The notes: generated by a model not told the origin, from the letters alone. A DNA stretch of 64,000 nt from Alphaproteobacteria bacterium (GCA_017626035.1 JAGAJR010000010.1:1-64000); one strand, 5' to 3'. Counted from the first letter of the stretch, positions 26,358 through 35,279 are shown. Made by a program: numbers and translations.

Positions 26358-26666
26358 TTTATACTCCGGTACTTAAACATATATTCCGCATTTTATAATA
26401 TTTTTTTTATAATTAAACACTAAAAAGCGACTTATTATACGGAATTCGTATAAAAAAAACGCTTTAAGCGGCGGAATGGTGATTCGGAATGCCGATTTTA
26501 ACCAATAATTATGATTTTTGATGTATTATTTCACACTGCGAAGAAGTGTTGATTTTATATGTTACAGATATATGAAATCTTTGCAAAAAACAAGGCTGTT
26601 ACTGGTAAAATGCCAGAAAATGTGATAGGCTGAATATAGTGTTATAAGGGGTGAAGGCTGAAATAA
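26358..26666. promoter_or_regulatory. Divergent regulatory gap between fliL and the PilM-like gene
   Basis: These 309 bases hold no gene. They carry a perfect palindromic pair at 26435-26453 (7-bp arms, 5-base centre) and AT-rich -10-like boxes on both strands. A second small dyad with 5-bp arms lies near 26460-26470. No near-consensus TTGACA box is present on either strand, so activation by a regulator or an alternative sigma factor is possible. Confidence 0.45.
26435..26453. promoter_or_regulatory. Operator-like dyad upstream of fliL
   Basis: TTATACG (26435-26441) and CGTATAA (26447-26453) are exact reverse complements with GAATT between them. The dyad lies about 80 bases upstream of the fliL start, where a regulator of the motility operon could bind. 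Confidence 0.4.
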
Positions 26667-27461
26667 ATGTATATATGGGTCATATTGGCAACATTTATTA
26701 CGATTTTGTATTCGTTTAACCTTTCGATAAGGGCGGATATGAGAAAGCTTTATGTCGAACCGCAGGCCGAGGCCGTGGTTGCCAGATTGGTGGAACAGCA
26801 TCGTGCCGCCCAGAAATATGTCAGGGATCATATGCCTCCGGATAATGGTTCTTCAACGGTTTCGTATCATCCGGGGGAAGTCAGCTTTGCCAATTTGAAA
26901 CCATATTTGCCGTATGGCTTTAACGGCTCTCAGACGACCAGCGAATATACAACGCTGTTGTATTGTTTGGATAGAACCAGCGACAAATTCAGCCAAGCGA
27001 TGACGGGATGTACGGGGAGCGGTCCGAGCTGCTGCGGGGATGCAAAGTCGATTACTTATCTGGCGACATTCGGATGTGTGCCGCAGAAATGGAGAAATAT
27101 TCGTACCGGCCGCCCGAATAACGATATGTTGAATGCCATTCAGAATCTGGTTGGCATGGGAACCGATATGGGATATGCCGATTTTGTTTCTCCGGATGAT
27201 CCGGAAAACGGTTTAAAAACAACAATGATGATCAGAGCCCGAGAAGTTACGTTTGTTTCCATTCCTCAATACATTATTTCCAACAGGTTAAACGGGGTGG
27301 AAGAAGGGCGTTCATTCAGCGAGATGTGCGGCGACGGAGTAAAAGGCAATGATGTTTCTTCCGAAGCCGGAAGTGAAGATACGGAGGAAGAAACTCCGGA
27401 TGATGTTACGGTGGACAGTGCGTGTAATTTTTGTTTGATTTATTTGACTCCGTTTGATTAA
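26667..27461 (+). CDS. PilM-like membrane protein of a pilus-type locus
   Basis: This 264-residue protein has an N-terminal membrane helix (about 3-19, IWVILATFITILYSFNL) with only two residues before it, then a periplasmic part. That part has several Cys (CTGSGPSCCGD, FGCVP, CNFCLIY at the end), a Pro/Asn-rich stretch and a disordered acidic segment (about 225-250). The N-terminus resembles PilM of IncI1-type thin pili in layout. The next gene encodes a PilV-like prepilin, which supports that reading. AAGG precedes the ATG. The call is moderate; the C-terminal 200 residues are not recognised. Confidence 0.5.
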   Translation: MYIWVILATFITILYSFNLSIRADMRKLYVEPQAEAVVARLVEQHRAAQKYVRDHMPPDNGSSTVSYHPGEVSFANLKPYLPYGFNGSQTTSEYTTLLYCLDRTSDKFSQAMTGCTGSGPSCCGDAKSITYLATFGCVPQKWRNIRTGRPNNDMLNAIQNLVGMGTDMGYADFVSPDDPENGLKTTMMIRAREVTFVSIPQYIISNRLNGVEEGRSFSEMCGDGVKGNDVSSEAGSEDTEEETPDDVTVDSACNFCLIYLTPFD

Positions 27462-27487
27462 CGGCGGAAAAGGGCAGGAGAAAGCAG

Positions 27488-30394
27488 ATGGTAAAACGTA
27501 AATTTTCGAGATTAAACGAACTCGGCAGTTTGATGGTCGAAGCAATGGCGATGTTAGCGTTGATTTCGATGGTAACTCCTATTCTCTATAAAAAAGCGGC
27601 AGAGCGGACAACCGAACTGCAAGACATTAACGCAGCCAGCCAGATGCGAAGTTTGATAAAGTCTATTGACGATTATGTCAAAGACAACTATGACGATTTG
27701 GTTGCCGGAAAAACAATTACGCAATCTGAGTGTAATACGGCAAGTGTAAACTATTCGGCATTTACCAATTCTTCTGCAAATATCACGGTTCCGATTAATC
27801 ACTTTTGTTATTATCTTCCTTACGGTTTTTTAGGAAATGACAAAGAAGCCCAAGACAGCAAAACTTTCTCCAGCAATTATAAAGTCGTATTGAAAAAAGT
27901 GGACGGAGACAGCGGCAGAAAGAAAACAATTACGGCTTTCCTGGTTGCTAATCCGAGTGCAGGGACATTGCCTATGATCAGAGCATCGAGAATTGCTTCC
28001 ATGGTTGGCAGCAACGGCGGCTATGTGGACGGCAACAGAGGTAACGGTGTGCAAGGTATTTGGACATTGGATAACCTGCAGACAGATTTGGGATTAAATG
28101 CCGCCGATTATACCAACGGGGCAATTATGGCATCGTCCATGCAGTCTATCAGTGCTTCCGGCGGTGGTGACAGCAGTGAAAACGTTTTGTATCGAAACAA
28201 ACGGGCCGGAAAAGAATATTTGAATACGATGGAAACCGACCTTTCCATGGGAGAAGCCGCAGGCAAGCAATATAACATTAAGAACATTAATCAGTTGATT
28301 GTCGGGGCAAATTCGGCGGATACGATGGACGGAGGAATTGAAAATGCCCTGTATTTGAAAAAAGGCGGTATTAACGTGGGGGACAAAGCTAAAATTTCCA
28401 GTAACGGTGCTATCAGCGGTACGTCTTTGGGCATTACCGGAGGAGCCACCATCGGCGGAGCTCTCAGTGCCGCTTCGGCAACGATTTCAGGAGCTTTGCA
28501 GGCGGCAACGGCCAATATTACCGGAAATCTGACTGTCGGCGGCAGCGGTACGTTTGGCGGAGCAATTACCGGTGCAAGTCTGGATGTGGGCAGCGGTGCC
28601 ATTAAAGGCGGTCCGATTACCGGTACGAGTCTGAATGTGGGAACGGGAAGCATTACGGCCGGAAACGGTAATTTCAGCGGTGATATTACGGCGGTAAACG
28701 GTAATTTCAGCGGAACCGTCAATGCCAATTTGTTTGAAGCTCCGGTGATTACGGCAACGCAGACATTGAATGCCGGTGCCGGCGGGGCTTTTGCCCAGTT
28801 TGATGCGACAAGTGCCGATATTAATGTTGATACGTTTAAGGTAGGAAAAACTTCCGGTTCAAAAATAAGTGTTACAGACAAGGATACCAAGCTGCGGAAT
28901 ACAACGACTATGGATGTCGGGCTTTCAGACAGCAAACGCGTTATTATGAATAGCAGCGGCGTAGGAATAACTTCGGATGCATTGGCAACGATGTATGGTA
29001 ATACCGGGGTGAATATAGGAACTTCTGCCGGAAAGGTTGTTAATATTCAAACTGATTTGTTAACGGCTCAGAGCCCGTCTGGAGTTGCCGGAGCCAAAGG
29101 CTTGGTTAAAGTACGGGATGATTTCTATGCTATTGGCGAAAAATTTAAATTGACAAGAACTTCGGGTAATGTGAATACGTTGGTATTTTCCCCTTATACG
29201 ACAGCTGCCGGAGATGCGGTTATTTATGCCAGCCATACGGATGCCAATGCAGCTCCGCGTTTAGATATTAAATCCAGTGTTTTGCAAGTAGACAGCGGAC
29301 CAAGCAGCAGTTATACCGGTATTGCTCCGGGGGCGGCTGTTGCAGGAAATGCCAGCAAGGGCAGCGTTTATATCCGAAACGGCGTGATTGAATTGAGATC
29401 TCAATATGATGCAATTAACCAAACGACTTCGGGTACAAACAGTAAAACCTCTTCTATCCACTCCGGTTATATTAAAGCTGACCGTTTCGTGGATAATGCT
29501 GTTCTTGCTCAAGATACTGCTCTGCCTCTTGTAGACAGCGGCGGTTATACGGGATCTCCTGTCAGATATGACGCTTATCAGGTTAATCCGGCATATACGT
29601 CCGTGATGCACGATATTAAGCTGACAACCAGAGGCGGAGCCCGTCTGAGCGATATTTTACCGGATTTCATTAACAAAGGTATTTATGTGGTTGATAATAC
29701 TTATAAAGAAGCAGTCGGAGACTGGTCCGGGAAAACAACGGTATCACAATTGGATACAATGGGTGCCTCCAGTAATGAATGTGGGGCACATACCTGCCGT
29801 ACTTCTCCGTGGCTGGGATGGATTCCGACCCCGCAATGTCCGCCGGGATATGGTAAGGTTATTACCATTACGCCGGCCGGTTGGGCAATGGCTCAGGCCG
29901 GCACGCCGGGTAAATCAACCGCAAATTCCAAGAAGAGTCCGGATCTCGCAATAAATTATGATCCGCGAACCATTACCACGGCTTTGGAAAGCGGAACAAC
30001 GGATCCTACTCCGCTGTATTTCCAGAAAAGCACTTGGTTGAGAGCCAATGTTTTCCCTCACGGAGACGGAGCAAGTTTTGTCGGTTGGAGTGCCATTATG
30101 GGCTTTATGTATCCATTCTCTTATTATAAGGATTATGCCACCCATTTAGGGTTCTCTCACGGTAGTGTTGCGGAGGATCGGGCGATTATCTGGAATCTGT
30201 TTCCGGTTTTCAAACAGCAGTTGGAAGCTTATGCCACCGTCTATTGCTATTTTGACAGGGATTCTTTTAATGATGCGTATGTCAGCGATTATGATCAATT
30301 GGTGAATAAGCGTACCCCTTATAATAAGGCAGATACGGGTGGTTATGTCGGCAGATTGAATGATCCTAAGCTGCCTTATACCGATCCGTGGTAA
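27488..30394 (+). CDS. PilV-like prepilin with a long fibre domain, putative tip adhesin
   Basis: This 968-residue protein has a type IV prepilin N-terminus: a basic leader of 13 residues ending in Gly, then SLMVEAMAMLALISMV with Glu at position +5, the hallmark of prepilin-peptidase substrates. Residues 30-200 resemble the pilin-like part of PilV. Residues about 293-450 are Gly/Ala/Ser/Thr-rich with repeated GxxSGxxSxxxATIxG and NLTVGGSGTFGG units, like phage tail-fibre or trimeric stalk segments. The C-terminal 200 residues have four Cys and many Trp and Tyr, as in a binding head. AGGAG precedes the ATG and the gene follows the PilM-like gene by 26 bases. Confidence 0.7.
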   Translation: MVKRKFSRLNELGSLMVEAMAMLALISMVTPILYKKAAERTTELQDINAASQMRSLIKSIDDYVKDNYDDLVAGKTITQSECNTASVNYSAFTNSSANITVPINHFCYYLPYGFLGNDKEAQDSKTFSSNYKVVLKKVDGDSGRKKTITAFLVANPSAGTLPMIRASRIASMVGSNGGYVDGNRGNGVQGIWTLDNLQTDLGLNAADYTNGAIMASSMQSISASGGGDSSENVLYRNKRAGKEYLNTMETDLSMGEAAGKQYNIKNINQLIVGANSADTMDGGIENALYLKKGGINVGDKAKISSNGAISGTSLGITGGATIGGALSAASATISGALQAATANITGNLTVGGSGTFGGAITGASLDVGSGAIKGGPITGTSLNVGTGSITAGNGNFSGDITAVNGNFSGTVNANLFEAPVITATQTLNAGAGGAFAQFDATSADINVDTFKVGKTSGSKISVTDKDTKLRNTTTMDVGLSDSKRVIMNSSGVGITSDALATMYGNTGVNIGTSAGKVVNIQTDLLTAQSPSGVAGAKGLVKVRDDFYAIGEKFKLTRTSGNVNTLVFSPYTTAAGDAVIYASHTDANAAPRLDIKSSVLQVDSGPSSSYTGIAPGAAVAGNASKGSVYIRNGVIELRSQYDAINQTTSGTNSKTSSIHSGYIKADRFVDNAVLAQDTALPLVDSGGYTGSPVRYDAYQVNPAYTSVMHDIKLTTRGGARLSDILPDFINKGIYVVDNTYKEAVGDWSGKTTVSQLDTMGASSNECGAHTCRTSPWLGWIPTPQCPPGYGKVITITPAGWAMAQAGTPGKSTANSKKSPDLAINYDPRTITTALESGTTDPTPLYFQKSTWLRANVFPHGDGASFVGWSAIMGFMYPFSYYKDYATHLGFSHGSVAEDRAIIWNLFPVFKQQLEAYATVYCYFDRDSFNDAYVSDYDQLVNKRTPYNKADTGGYVGRLNDPKLPYTDPW

Positions 30395-30410
30395 TCGGCG
30401 GAGATTTGAA

Positions 30411-30439
30411 AAAGCACCGGGCTTCGGTGCTTTTTTTGT
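30411..30439 (+). terminator. Intrinsic terminator after the PilV-like gene
   Basis: A perfect 9-bp stem (30411-30419 with 30425-30433) and a run of seven Ts. Confidence 0.85.
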
Positions 30440-30533
30440 GCTTGTGGTCAAAAAATTTTTTATATGGCAATTTCGTTAAAATGAACTAATATATTCTTTA
30501 GTGAATGTCAGTTTTAGGATAGGAGTATAGGGG

Positions 30534-31268
30534 ATGAAATTGCTTGCTTTGCTGATGACGGGAGTTTCAATTATGTTTTCGGTCGCTGCGTCAGCCCAGG
30601 AAACGTCCGGCGTGCAGTCGTTTATGCAGGAGGCGGATGCCTGGCGTCGTCAGAAAGGAGAGAGACTTGTTATTTTGCAAAATATTACCGACTCTGTCGG
30701 ACAAGCCGGGATGGAAAATATTACCAAGGCGGAGCAAGTCTTTTGTTATCAGGTGGAAAACCGTCCGGCCGGGTATAGCGGTTATACGATTGACGGAATG
30801 GCCGTTACGGGTTTTTGCGGCGTTGTTAATGCTGATTTGCGGGATATGATTGTTAAGCAGTTTTTTGCCACGGAGGAAAATATCAGTACTGTTCCCGACA
30901 AATGTCTCATTCGTCCGAAACTGATGCTTCGTTTTGTTCGCGGAATTGATGCCACGGATGTTTTGTTGTCGTCTCCGTGCCATTCTTTTTCAGTCTTTTA
31001 TGGCGGAAAAGTCAGAACGTTTAACTTCAAACCGGGGGCGGAAATTATTGATGTTATGGTTAATTCTTTCAAAACCAGCACTATTCCGTTTGTTTCTCCT
31101 GCGTTGCTCAACCAGCTTTTGCCGGTGGGTGTTGCTCAAAATACGGAGCAGAAAGCCATTGTTAAGGAACGGAAAACAACGGCTCCTATTCGTCAATGGG
31201 AAGGAAGCGGCAATGAACCGATTAAAAAAGCTCCGGTTAAAAAGGGCTGGAATAATCTGAAAATGTAA
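30534..31268 (+). CDS. Secreted protein of unknown function next to the pilus genes
   Basis: This 244-residue exported protein has a signal peptide (LLALLMTGVSIMFSVAASA) cut before Gln22. The mature part has five Cys spread over about 130 residues, then a basic, Pro- and Lys-rich C-terminal tail (about 195-244). No family is recognised. AGGA lies ahead of the ATG. A strong terminator precedes it at 30411, so it is probably its own transcript. Position and export suggest it may assist the pilus-like proteins, but nothing in the sequence proves this. Confidence 0.65.
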   Translation: MKLLALLMTGVSIMFSVAASAQETSGVQSFMQEADAWRRQKGERLVILQNITDSVGQAGMENITKAEQVFCYQVENRPAGYSGYTIDGMAVTGFCGVVNADLRDMIVKQFFATEENISTVPDKCLIRPKLMLRFVRGIDATDVLLSSPCHSFSVFYGGKVRTFNFKPGAEIIDVMVNSFKTSTIPFVSPALLNQLLPVGVAQNTEQKAIVKERKTTAPIRQWEGSGNEPIKKAPVKKGWNNLKM

Positions 31269-31310
31269 TTACATATTTTCAGGACAGCTAATACGAACGG
31301 ACTATTTATG

Positions 31311-31346
31311 AGAAAACCTGGCAATGTTGCCAGGTTTTCTGTTTTT
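31311..31346 (+). terminator. Intrinsic terminator between convergent genes
   Basis: A perfect 14-bp stem (31311-31324 with 31327-31340), a 2-base nominal loop and five Ts. It closes the secreted-protein gene. Its T-run touches the stop codon of the convergent phosphate transporter. Confidence 0.88.
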
Positions 31347-32397
31347 AAGGCAGGAAGACCGTTTGGTTAAACACGTTTTCCAAAAAGAAAAGAGAGATAA
31401 AACATATAACGGAGGCGATAACCGGTGTGGTTATCCAGCCTAAAGCAATGCGTCCCAAGGTTGACCAGCGGACACAAGTGCCTCCTTTCATAATTCCTAT
31501 GCCGATGACTGCTCCGATAACTGCCTGTGAGCTGGAAACAGGAACCAGAGGCAAAGACGGCAGACCGTTACTTGTCAAAAAGTGTTGCAATCCCTGCGAG
31601 GCGAATAAGAACAAAACCAAAGACTGGGAAACGACAACTATCCAAGCCACCAGAGGAGACATGGACATCAGGTTGTTTCCGACCGTATTGATGACTTTTT
31701 GAGAATAAGTAAAAACACCGACACTAATGGAAATTCCCCCGATTAAAAAGAGAATCTGCGTGCCGTTGAGTTTGAACAAGCCCATGTCAACAGGGCGAAA
31801 AGGGCTGGAATCGACGAATACGCCCATGACATTGGCGATGTTGTTTGCTCCGAGGGCGTATGCACCGAAAGCTCCTGCCAATATCAACCCGATACGGGTA
31901 TAGCAGTCTTGCCGGACAAGGTGGATTTTGGAGTGCTTGAGCACAATTTTTATGATGTAATAAAGAAAAATGGCAATAACGCCGGAAAGAGCCGGGCAAA
32001 TGGCCCAGGTACTGACAATTTTGCTTAAGACTCCGATGTCGGTTGTTTTTCCGCTGTAAAGGTTCCAGCCGACAATGGCTCCGACAATGGCCTGAGAGGT
32101 GGAAACGGGAATTCCGCTGCCGACCATCCAATAAACGGTAAGAGCTGCGGAAAAAGCAACCATGAATGCTCCGGCAATGGCATTGACGTTACCCAAATCG
32201 CCTAAAGTTTTACTGGCACCGGCTCCGGCATAGACGGCTCCGAGGATGATGAAAAAGGAAGCGATAACGGCCGCCGTGCGGAATTTTACCATACGGGTTC
32301 CGACGGCAGTACCGAAAATATTGGCGGCGTCATTGGCTCCGAGGGACCATCCCAGAAACAAGCCGCTGCTCAAAAAGATGAAAAAAGCAATATCCAT
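31345..32397 (-). CDS. Inorganic phosphate transporter, Pit family
   Basis: This 350-residue inner-membrane phosphate permease has about ten hydrophobic segments. The two inverted PiT signatures are visible: GANDAANIFGTAVG near the N-terminus and GANNIANVMGVF in the second half, with PVSTSQAIVGAIVGW and PVSSSQAVIGAVIG as the paired transport motifs. These proteins move phosphate (as a metal-phosphate complex in E. coli) with H+ or Na+. The start codon directly abuts the stop of the DUF47 gene, the standard partner, so both are one operon. Confidence 0.93.
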   Translation of the reverse strand: MDIAFFIFLSSGLFLGWSLGANDAANIFGTAVGTRMVKFRTAAVIASFFIILGAVYAGAGASKTLGDLGNVNAIAGAFMVAFSAALTVYWMVGSGIPVSTSQAIVGAIVGWNLYSGKTTDIGVLSKIVSTWAICPALSGVIAIFLYYIIKIVLKHSKIHLVRQDCYTRIGLILAGAFGAYALGANNIANVMGVFVDSSPFRPVDMGLFKLNGTQILFLIGGISISVGVFTYSQKVINTVGNNLMSMSPLVAWIVVVSQSLVLFLFASQGLQHFLTSNGLPSLPLVPVSSSQAVIGAVIGIGIMKGGTCVRWSTLGRIALGWITTPVIASVICFISLFFLENVFNQTVFLP

Positions 32398-33057
32398 TTA
32401 AATATCCCGTTTGATGGTGAAAATGAGGAGTTCGTCAATGCAGTCTTCGGCAATGTCGGCGACATCGGCCACTTTGCAAATAAGCGAGCTAAGCTGGATT
32501 TTGTTGGCCAGAGGCAGTTCCGAATCAAAAATCGCTTCTCTTAAATGGGCGGAGGTTATATCGCTTTCGTGTTCCATAAAGTAAACTTTTTGAGAGTAGT
32601 CTCTGACCGTGCTGATGTCTCTGAAAAATGCCCGGGAGGCAATGGCCATATTCTCGGTGCAATCGGTTACCTGTTCGCAAAGTTCAAGCAGTCGCATGTG
32701 GTATTCCGAAGGGATTTCCGGGCGTTCAATGTAAAAAGTGTGGGCAACTTCATCATATTTGTTGATGATTTTATCCAGTTTTTCAACCAGGTGCAAAACA
32801 TCTCCCCGCAGGTCGGGAAGCAGGTTTTCCACATAAAGTTTGTTTTCAATATCGCGGCGGATGGCGTCGGCGTCGTGTTCTATCTGTTTGATTTGTTTGC
32901 TCAGTTTTTTATATTCGGCACTGCGTTGTTCTTCCAAAAATACTCTGATGGCTTTTTTAAAAGTCATTGCAACGTCAATGATTTTATCGTGAAACAAATC
33001 TATTTTGTTTTCCAGAGCTTTGGTTTGGGAAAACAGCGAAATGCGAACATGAAACAT
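32398..33057 (-). CDS. DUF47 / PhoU-like Pit accessory protein
   Basis: This 219-residue all-helical protein matches the DUF47 family, which is related to PhoU and encoded next to Pit transporters, where it is thought to modulate phosphate uptake. Landmarks are KQIKQIEHDADAIRRDIENKL near 60-80, with the acidic EHDAD metal-type site, and FMEHESDITSAHLREAIF near 160-180, with the second such site. AAGGCAGG lies before the ATG. It is the first gene of the two-gene unit with the transporter. Confidence 0.88.
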   Translation of the reverse strand: MFHVRISLFSQTKALENKIDLFHDKIIDVAMTFKKAIRVFLEEQRSAEYKKLSKQIKQIEHDADAIRRDIENKLYVENLLPDLRGDVLHLVEKLDKIINKYDEVAHTFYIERPEIPSEYHMRLLELCEQVTDCTENMAIASRAFFRDISTVRDYSQKVYFMEHESDITSAHLREAIFDSELPLANKIQLSSLICKVADVADIAEDCIDELLIFTIKRDI

Positions 33058-33236
33058 CTGATACCTGCCTTAAATTGTTAATTGTCAGCTTTTACTTTAC
33101 CATAAATGGTTAAAGAAAGCTTTATTTTTTCAAAAATAATTAAAAAATAAAATTTAATTTCCTCTTGTAAATGTGAGATATATTAGTTAAATTAAGTATG
33201 TTTTTGATTATAATTTAAAACTTAAGGATACTGATA

Positions 33237-33968
33237 ATGAATAAATTAAATTCACTTTATGTTTCTTTAGTGGCATTGGTTGTTGCCATCGCAGCTTTGG
33301 TTATGTGCGTTCTTTGCTGCTGCGGCAATAAAGGTGCCATGGTTGAAGAAGCTCTGAATAATAATCCTGAAATGATTATTAATGCTATGCAGAAATATGA
33401 ACAGAAAATGAGAGACGAAGCTCAGGCTCAGGCTCAAAAACTGATTATGGACAGCATTGAAGAAGTTAACAATGATGCAGACACTCCGTTTGTAGGCAAC
33501 AAAGATGCCAAAGTCGTTTTGGTTGAATTCTTTGATTATTCCTGCGGATACTGCCACAGATTGTTCCCTGGCTTGAAAGCTGTTATTGAAAATAATCCGG
33601 ATGTTAAAGTTGCATTCAAAGCTTTGACTTTTGTTTCTCCGGTTTCCGACTATGCCGCAAGAGCCGCTTTGGCAGCCAATATGCAGGGCAAATATATTGA
33701 AATGCATAACGGTTTGTTCCAAGTTAACGGCAGACTGACAGAAGCTAAAGTTGACGAAGTTGCTGCTCAGATCGGTTTGGATATGGATCAATACAGAGCT
33801 GATTTGGGTTCTGACAAAGTCAGATCCGTTTTGGCTAAAAATGCCGAATTGGCTAACAGAATTCAGGTTAACGGCGTTCCTGCCCTTATCTTGAACGGTA
33901 AAATGCTGCAGACAATTGACGGCAATGTTGTTCAAGATGCTTTGAATGAGGCAAAAGCCGCTCAGTAA
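33237..33968 (+). CDS. DsbA-family thiol-disulfide protein, membrane-anchored
   Basis: This 243-residue thioredoxin-fold protein of the DsbA/Com1-like type has an active site FFDYSCGYCHR with Cys103 and Cys106 and the cis-Pro loop NGVPALIL near 217. It probably oxidises or isomerises disulfides in the periplasm. The N-terminus is a hydrophobic helix (about 8-30) that ends in MCVLCCCGNKG. This is not a standard lipobox, so it may be an uncleaved anchor carrying four Cys at the membrane face. A helical spacer with Gln/Ala/Glu follows. The gene is flanked by an AT-rich gap and a strong terminator. Confidence 0.85.
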   Translation: MNKLNSLYVSLVALVVAIAALVMCVLCCCGNKGAMVEEALNNNPEMIINAMQKYEQKMRDEAQAQAQKLIMDSIEEVNNDADTPFVGNKDAKVVLVEFFDYSCGYCHRLFPGLKAVIENNPDVKVAFKALTFVSPVSDYAARAALAANMQGKYIEMHNGLFQVNGRLTEAKVDEVAAQIGLDMDQYRADLGSDKVRSVLAKNAELANRIQVNGVPALILNGKMLQTIDGNVVQDALNEAKAAQ

Positions 33969-33990
33969 TTTTCTTAGTCTGAGAAATAAT

Positions 33991-34026
33991 AAAAAAAACA
34001 GCTCTCGAATGAGAGCTGTTTTTTTT
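33991..34026. terminator. Strong bidirectional terminator
   Basis: A perfect 16-bp stem (33991-34006 with 34011-34026) whose outer part is A/T, so it ends in a U-run on either strand. It separates the DsbA-like gene from convergent ispA. Confidence 0.9.
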
Positions 34027-34039
34027 GTGGGCGGAAAGT

Positions 34040-34936
34040 TTAATATTTTCGGTCAATGATATATTGAGCCAGAAGTTTGAGGTTCTCGGCTTTGCTTCCG
34101 AAAATATCCAAAGCTTTCTGGGCTTGATCAATTAAATCTTTGGCAATTTTGCGGGCGTTTGACAATCCGTATAAAGAAACGAAAGTTATTTTTCCTTGTT
34201 TTTCGTCTTTTTGGAGTGTTTTTCCGACCAAGTCCGCATTTCCTTCAACGTCAAGAATGTCATCGGCAATTTGAAAAGCAATGCCGATTTTGCGGGAGTA
34301 ATCTATTAGTGCCTGTCTTTGTTTTTTGGTAGCTTTTCCCAAAATGGCTCCGGCTTCGCAGGCATAGCGAATCAATCGTCCGGTTTTCATTTCCTCAATG
34401 TGTTTGATGAGTGTTTCGTTTTGATGTTTTGGGGAAATTTTTTCGGCGTAAAGGTCGACCATTTGTCCGGCAATCATACCCGTAAAAGCTCCGGCGGCGT
34501 TTGCCAGATATCGGATTAATTCGCATCTGGTTTCGGTATCCGCGGTCTTTTTGTCGCTCAGAATTTCAAAGGCGTAAGTCAACAGTCCGTCGCCGGCCAA
34601 GATTGCCGTTGCCTCGTCAAATTGTTTGTGGCAGGTTGGTTTGCCGCGGCGAAGGTCGTCGTTGTCCATTGCCGGCAAGTCATCATGAATTAAGGAGTAG
34701 GAATGGAACATTTCCAGAGCGGCGGCGGTTCGGAGCGATTTTGTCTCGGAGACGCCGAATAATTTTGCGGTTTCGGAAACAAGATACGGACGAAGCCGTT
34801 TGCCTCCGTTCATCACCGAATATTTCATTGCCTCGACGACTCTTTTTTCTTCTCCGTCAGGCAGAGGGAAAAAAGCGGCAAGTTTAAGATTGAATTTTTG
34901 AGAATAAGAATTAAGAATTTTTTTGATATTTTTCAT
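34040..34936 (-). CDS. ispA: Farnesyl diphosphate synthase
   Basis: This 298-residue prenyltransferase condenses dimethylallyl/geranyl diphosphate with isopentenyl diphosphate. The first Asp-rich motif is DDLPAMDNDDLRRGKPTCH, the second DDILDVEGNAD, with GGKRLRP near residue 42 and YSLIHDD just before the first motif. The two aromatic residues before the first motif (His-Ser-Tyr at LEMFHSYS) fit short-chain products, consistent with C15. The gene follows xseB by two bases, a common alphaproteobacterial and enterobacterial arrangement. No dxs follows here. Confidence 0.93.
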   Translation of the reverse strand: MKNIKKILNSYSQKFNLKLAAFFPLPDGEEKRVVEAMKYSVMNGGKRLRPYLVSETAKLFGVSETKSLRTAAALEMFHSYSLIHDDLPAMDNDDLRRGKPTCHKQFDEATAILAGDGLLTYAFEILSDKKTADTETRCELIRYLANAAGAFTGMIAGQMVDLYAEKISPKHQNETLIKHIEEMKTGRLIRYACEAGAILGKATKKQRQALIDYSRKIGIAFQIADDILDVEGNADLVGKTLQKDEKQGKITFVSLYGLSNARKIAKDLIDQAQKALDIFGSKAENLKLLAQYIIDRKY

Positions 34937-34938
34937 AA

Positions 34939-35181
34939 TCAGTCTATCTTTTCTAGTTCGGAAGTGCTCATTTCCCCGTTGGGAGTGATTTCAATTTTTT
35001 CGATTTTCAATTGGGCATCTTTCAGTCTTTTTTCGCAGAATTGTTTCAGGCTGACGGCTTTTTCATAGGCTGTAACCGCGTCGTCAAGTTTGATGCGTCC
35101 GCTTTCGAGTTCTCTGACGATATTTTCCAGCTGCAGGAGGGCTTCTTCAAAGCTTAAGTCCTTGTTTCCATTATCTTCCAT
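34939..35181 (-). CDS. xseB: Exodeoxyribonuclease VII small subunit
   Basis: XseB is an 80-residue helical protein that pairs with XseA. It starts MEDNGNKDLSFEEALLQLE and has the family core LENIVRELESGRIKLDDAV followed by AYEKAV. I take ATG 35181 because AAGGAG lies about eight bases before it. An upstream in-frame TTG would add nine basic residues across that site. It is translated just before ispA. xseA is not in the window. Confidence 0.9.
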   Translation of the reverse strand: MEDNGNKDLSFEEALLQLENIVRELESGRIKLDDAVTAYEKAVSLKQFCEKRLKDAQLKIEKIEITPNGEMSTSELEKID

Positions 35182-35250
35182 TAATTTTCTCCTTATTAAT
35201 TTAGGCAATATTATTATATTATATTTCTAATATCAACTTTAATGTAGCCG

Positions 35251-35279
35251 TTGTGATAAACAGCTAAAGTATATATAAC
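35251..35279 (+). promoter_or_regulatory. Promoter of the ArsR-type gene with a flanking dyad
   Basis: TTGTGA (35251-35256) and TATAAC (35274-35279) are 17 bases apart. AGCTAA (35262-35267) and TTAGCT (35282-35287) are exact reverse complements on either side of the -10 box, the position expected for an autoregulator binding site. Confidence 0.5.

Noticed and set aside
28291-28935. 214-residue Pro/Ala/Val-rich minus-strand frame
   Set aside because: It is the reverse of the Gly/Ser/Thr-rich stalk of the PilV-like protein.
27488-30534. A shufflon at the end of the PilV-like gene
   Set aside because: I looked for inverted short repeats and alternative C-terminal frames downstream and saw none; a terminator follows directly.
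33267-33935. 222-residue minus-strand frame opposite the DsbA-like gene
   Set aside because: It is a shadow: no start site and no domain, while the plus frame has a complete thioredoxin active site.
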